Source of the DNA: Chelatococcus sp.
GTDB taxonomy: Bacteria; Pseudomonadota; Alphaproteobacteria; Rhizobiales; Beijerinckiaceae
Length of the DNA stretch: 64,000 nt
Assembly (NCBI GenBank): GCA_003248805.1
Contig: QFQY01000037.1
Span: forward strand, 1 to 64,000
Reading direction: 5' to 3'
In this document: piece after piece, positions 60,973 to 64,000 of the stretch
Layout of the letters: each line of letters starts with the position of its first letter
How positions within the stretch are numbered: position 1 is the stretch's first letter
Translations under genes and position numbers: made by a program
Notes under the pieces: model-generated
The model's database searches: none
The model's input: only the letters and a program-made list of their open reading frames with translations
What the model was told of the DNA's origin: nothing

Positions 60973-62313
60973 CTACGCCTTGAACAGATGCGCGCCCGAA
61001 AGCCCCCTGCGCGCGCAGACATTGCGCGTGTCGACGACGAGCTTGGCATGGCGCGCGACGAGCGCATAGTCGACATCGTCATGGTCCGTCGCGATCAGGA
61101 CGGCGTCGACCTCGGCCAGCGCCGCGTCCGTCAGCGCGACGCTCGCGCGCCCCGCCAGCGCCGGATGGCGCCGCGTCGGCGCGATCAGCGGAATATGCGG
61201 ATCGTGATAGGAGGCGCAGCCGCCACGGGCCTCGATCAGCTCCATCAGCTTGAGCGAGGGGCTCTCGCGCGTGTCCTCGATGTTCTTCTTGTAGGCGAGG
61301 CCGAGCACGAGGATGCGCGCGCCGCCGAGCGGCCGGCCGCGCTCGCGGTCGAGCAGCGTCGCCAGCCTGTCCACCACCCGATAGGGCATCTCGGTGTTGA
61401 CCTCGCCCGCGAGCTCGATGAAGCGCGTGGCGATGTCGAATTCGCGCGCCTTCCAGGTGAGATAGAACGGGTCGATCGGGATGCAGTGCCCGCCGAGGCC
61501 GGGGCCGGGATAGAACGGCATGTAGCCGAAGGGCTTGGTCTTGGCGGCCTCGATCACCTCCCAGATGTCGATGCCCATCGCCGAGTAGACCTGCTTCAGC
61601 TCGTTGACGAGCGCGATATTGACCGCCCGGAAGATGTTCTCGGTCAGCTTCACCGCCTCGGCGGTCGCCGCCGAGGAGACCGGCACCGTCTTCACCACGA
61701 GCGCGGCATAGAGCGCGTCGGCGATGGCGCGCGCGTCCTCGTCGTCGGCGCCCACGATCTTGGGGATGTCGGAGGTGCCGTAATGCGGGTTGCCGGGGTC
61801 CTCGCGCTCCGGCGAATAGGCGAGATGGAAGTCGCGGCCGGATTTGAGCCCCGACGCTTTCTCCAGAATCGGAAGCATCACCTCGGCCGTGGTGCCGGGC
61901 CAGGTCGTGGATTCGAGCACGACGAGTTGCCCCGGGCGAAGCCGCCGCGCGATCTCCTCGGTGGTCTTCACCACATAGGACAGGTCGGGCTCGCGATGGC
62001 GCGAGAGCGGCGTCGGCACGGCGATGAGCAAAGCATCCGGCTCGGCCAGCCGGTCGAAATCGGCGGTGGCGCGGAACCGGCCGGCGGCGACGGCCTCGGC
62101 GATCGTCTCCATCGGGATATGCTTGATCGTGCTCGTGCCGGCGTTGATCTGGCCGACGCGCACCTCGTCGATGTCGAAGCCGACGACCCGGAAGCCCTGG
62201 CGCAGCGCCGCCAGCGCCAGCGGAATGCCGACATAGCCGAGCCCGATCACGCCGATGACGGCGGAGCGATCCCGGATGCTCTCGAGGAGCCGCTGCGGAG
62301 AAGGATGTGCCAC
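60973..62313 (-). CDS. Nucleotide-sugar dehydrogenase (UDP-GlcNAc/UDP-glucose 6-dehydrogenase family)
   Basis: 446 aa. NAD-binding start VIGLGYVGIPLALAALRQG, the central PGPGLGGHCIPIDPFYL with the catalytic cysteine, and YSPEREDPGNPHYGTSDIP, close to WbpA/TviB-type UDP-N-acetylglucosamine dehydrogenases. It makes uronic acid donors for capsule or O-antigen. A GTG start with GAGG upstream is used. No other polysaccharide genes are visible next to it. Confidence 0.9.
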   Translation of the reverse strand: MAHPSPQRLLESIRDRSAVIGVIGLGYVGIPLALAALRQGFRVVGFDIDEVRVGQINAGTSTIKHIPMETIAEAVAAGRFRATADFDRLAEPDALLIAVPTPLSRHREPDLSYVVKTTEEIARRLRPGQLVVLESTTWPGTTAEVMLPILEKASGLKSGRDFHLAYSPEREDPGNPHYGTSDIPKIVGADDEDARAIADALYAALVVKTVPVSSAATAEAVKLTENIFRAVNIALVNELKQVYSAMGIDIWEVIEAAKTKPFGYMPFYPGPGLGGHCIPIDPFYLTWKAREFDIATRFIELAGEVNTEMPYRVVDRLATLLDRERGRPLGGARILVLGLAYKKNIEDTRESPSLKLMELIEARGGCASYHDPHIPLIAPTRRHPALAGRASVALTDAALAEVDAVLIATDHDDVDYALVARHAKLVVDTRNVCARRGLSGAHLFKA

Positions 62314-62499
62314 GCGTGCCTCACATGCGGATGGGCGGCGCGTGCCGTCCCAGCGGTCAGAGGCTCCCTCTCAGACTTGCCGCGCCGCGTCAAATCTCCG
62401 CGCCTCGCGGCTGGCGCGGCCCTTCCCTGCCGCACTCGCCCTTGCTGGCCGCGCCCCGCCTGCGCGATAAGCGAGGGCGAGCGCCGGACGAAAGAGACG

Positions 62500-64000
62500 A
62501 TGAGCTTCCTCAACCTCCACGAACAGGGTTTCGTCCGCATCGCCTGCGCGGCGCCGCGACTCAGGGTGGCCGATCCGGCCTTCAACGTCGCCGAGACCCT
62601 CGCGATGCTGCGCCGCGCGGATGCGCAGGGCGCCTCGGTCACGCTCTTTCCCGAACTCGGGATCAGCGCCTATGCGATCGACGACCTGCTGCAGCAGCAC
62701 GCGCTGCTCGACGCGGTCGAGGCCGCATTGGGCCGGCTCGTCGAGGAAAGCCGCTCGCTGAAGACCGTCGCCGTCGTCGGCGCGCCGCTGCGGATCGAGG
62801 ACCGGCTGTTCAACTGCGCCGTGGCGATCCATCGCGGACGCATCCTCGCCGCCGTGCCGAAGACCTATCTGCCGAACTACCGCGAGTTCTACGAGCGCCG
62901 CCAGTTCTCCTCCGGCGAGCGCGTCGGCGCGACCTGGACGACGCTGGTCGGCCAGGAGGTGCCCTTCGGGACCGACATCCTGCTGCAGGCGACGGACCTG
63001 CCCGATCTCACGCTCCATATGGAGATCTGCGAGGACGTCTGGACGCCGATCCCGCCCTCCTCCTTCGCCGCGCTCGCGGGCGCGACCGTGCTGCTCAACC
63101 TTTCGGCCAGCAACGTCACCATCGGCAAGGCGGACTGGCGCCATAACCTGTGCAAGACCCAGTCGGGGCGCTGCATCGCGGCCTACGCCTATTCCGCCGC
63201 CGGCACGGGCGAATCGACCACCGACCTCGCCTGGGACGGGCAGGCGATGATCTACGAGAACGGCGCGCTGATGGCCGAGGCCGAGCGCTTCGCCGCCGAG
63301 CCGCAGCTCATTCTCGCCGATATCGACCTGGAGCGGCTGGTGATGGACCGGCTGCGCCAGACGACCTTCGGCGACAGCGCCGACACCCATCGCGAGAGGC
63401 TCGCCTTCCGGCGCGTCGACTTCGCGCTGGAGCCGGACCGGACGAGCGATCTCGGGCTGATGCGCTCAGTCGAGCGCTTCCCCTTCGTGCCGAGCGACGA
63501 CGCCAGGCTGAACGAGCTCTGCTACGAGGCCTACAACATCCAGTCGCACGGCCTGCGCAAGCGCCTGGAAAGCGCGCGGGTCGAGCGGATCGTGATCGGC
63601 GTCTCGGGCGGCCTCGACTCGACGCAGGCGCTGCTGGTGGCGGCCCATACGGTCGATGCGCTGGGCCTGCCGCGCGAGAACATCCTTGCGTACACGCTGC
63701 CGGCCTTCGCCACGAGCAGCGGGACCAAGGCCAATGCCTGGCGGCTGATGAAGGCGCTGGGCGTCAGCGCAGCCGAGATCGACATGACCCCGGCCTGCCG
63801 GCAGATGCTGGAAGACATCGGCCACCCCTTCGCCCGCGGCAAGAAGGTCTACGACATCACCTTCGAGAACGTGCAGGCCGGAGCGCGAACCTCGGTGCTG
63901 TTCCGGCTCGCCAATCTGAACAACGGCATCGTGCTCGGCACGGGGGACCTCTCGGAGCTGGCGCTCGGCTGGGCGACCTATGGCGTCGGCGACCACATGT
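62500..64000 (+). CDS. nadE: Glutamine-dependent NAD(+) synthetase (runs off the right edge)
   Basis: The first 500 residues are in the window. The N-terminal nitrilase/glutaminase domain (about 1-290) has the catalytic triad pattern VTLFPELGISAY (Glu), VPKTYLPNY (Lys) and MEICEDVWTP (Cys). The synthetase domain has the ATP pyrophosphatase loop VIGVSGGLDSTQALL (near residue 366) and GTGDLSELALGW near the edge. It amidates deamido-NAD using glutamine. Full length should be about 680 residues. Confidence 0.94.
   Translation, partial: MSFLNLHEQGFVRIACAAPRLRVADPAFNVAETLAMLRRADAQGASVTLFPELGISAYAIDDLLQQHALLDAVEAALGRLVEESRSLKTVAVVGAPLRIEDRLFNCAVAIHRGRILAAVPKTYLPNYREFYERRQFSSGERVGATWTTLVGQEVPFGTDILLQATDLPDLTLHMEICEDVWTPIPPSSFAALAGATVLLNLSASNVTIGKADWRHNLCKTQSGRCIAAYAYSAAGTGESTTDLAWDGQAMIYENGALMAEAERFAAEPQLILADIDLERLVMDRLRQTTFGDSADTHRERLAFRRVDFALEPDRTSDLGLMRSVERFPFVPSDDARLNELCYEAYNIQSHGLRKRLESARVERIVIGVSGGLDSTQALLVAAHTVDALGLPRENILAYTLPAFATSSGTKANAWRLMKALGVSAAEIDMTPACRQMLEDIGHPFARGKKVYDITFENVQAGARTSVLFRLANLNNGIVLGTGDLSELALGWATYGVGDHM

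Noticed and set aside
62024..62236. Plus-strand 70-codon frame inside the nucleotide-sugar dehydrogenase gene
   Set aside because: Antisense to the conserved NAD-binding domain, with no ribosome-binding site.
1..64000. CRISPR array, rRNA operon or complete insertion sequence
   Set aside because: No regularly spaced repeats, no rRNA sequence and no transposase were seen on reading both strands.

Overview
GC-rich alphaproteobacterial DNA. The GC content, the DUF736/DUF2493/Toprim/ParB/DUF932 island genes, GapR (UPF0335), the cysteine-less L36, CarD, DUF1036 and the palindromic intergenic repeats all fit Hyphomicrobiales (Rhizobiales). A Bosea/Methylobacterium-like lineage is likely, but the species cannot be fixed from the sequence.

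Positions 1 to about 19,084 are the right-hand part of a conjugative or mobilizable island. It ends in the 3' end of a minus-strand tRNA-Arg(ACG) gene, next to a large serine recombinase. The left end and any mating-pore (T4SS) genes lie outside the window. A minus-strand maintenance block holds DUF736 (partial), a 52-aa protein, a DUF2493 protein, a DUF7146/Toprim protein, ParB and a DUF932 protein. A plus-strand transfer block holds an unknown 272-aa protein, a SprT-like metalloprotein, an unknown 403-aa protein, a ParA-like ATPase, a small membrane protein, a VirD4-type coupling protein, a MobF relaxase, two small proteins and the recombinase. Two regulatory patterns tie this block together. 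First, parB and the DUF932 gene carry matching structured leaders whose stems end on the Shine-Dalgarno sequence, with compensatory base changes. Second, a 14-bp box (GAGTTAATCCCAAA) occurs three times, once ahead of each plus-strand subgroup (SprT, ParA, MobF).

From 19,132 on, the DNA is chromosomal: a glycine-zipper lipoprotein, ribosomal L36, a TPR protein, an alpha/beta hydrolase, pyruvate kinase, DUF1036, a glycerate kinase, an N-formylglutamate amidohydrolase-like protein, GapR, a YhaO/YhaN-type (SbcD/SbcC-like) repair pair, and a VIT1/CCC1 transporter joined to a truncated cytochrome b561. Next come fumC, a cupin, mqo (fumarate to malate to oxaloacetate), a ThrE-type exporter, a small protein beside a cysteine-rich metzincin, a DUF1353-like lipoprotein, an azoreductase divergent from a LysR regulator, and a GST-like protein.

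The last third is mostly envelope, RNA and housekeeping: a DUF882 (M15-like) peptidase, an L,D-transpeptidase, a sigma-54 response regulator, a PepF-type oligopeptidase, a beta-barrel outer-membrane protein, KdsD, an epoxide-hydrolase-like enzyme, a Suv3-like RNA helicase with a long disordered tail, an S4-domain protein, ferredoxin FdxA behind a 36-bp palindrome, CarD with a clear intrinsic terminator, an M48 lipoprotein peptidase, an SNase-like protein, a nucleotide-sugar dehydrogenase, and NAD synthetase running off the right edge.
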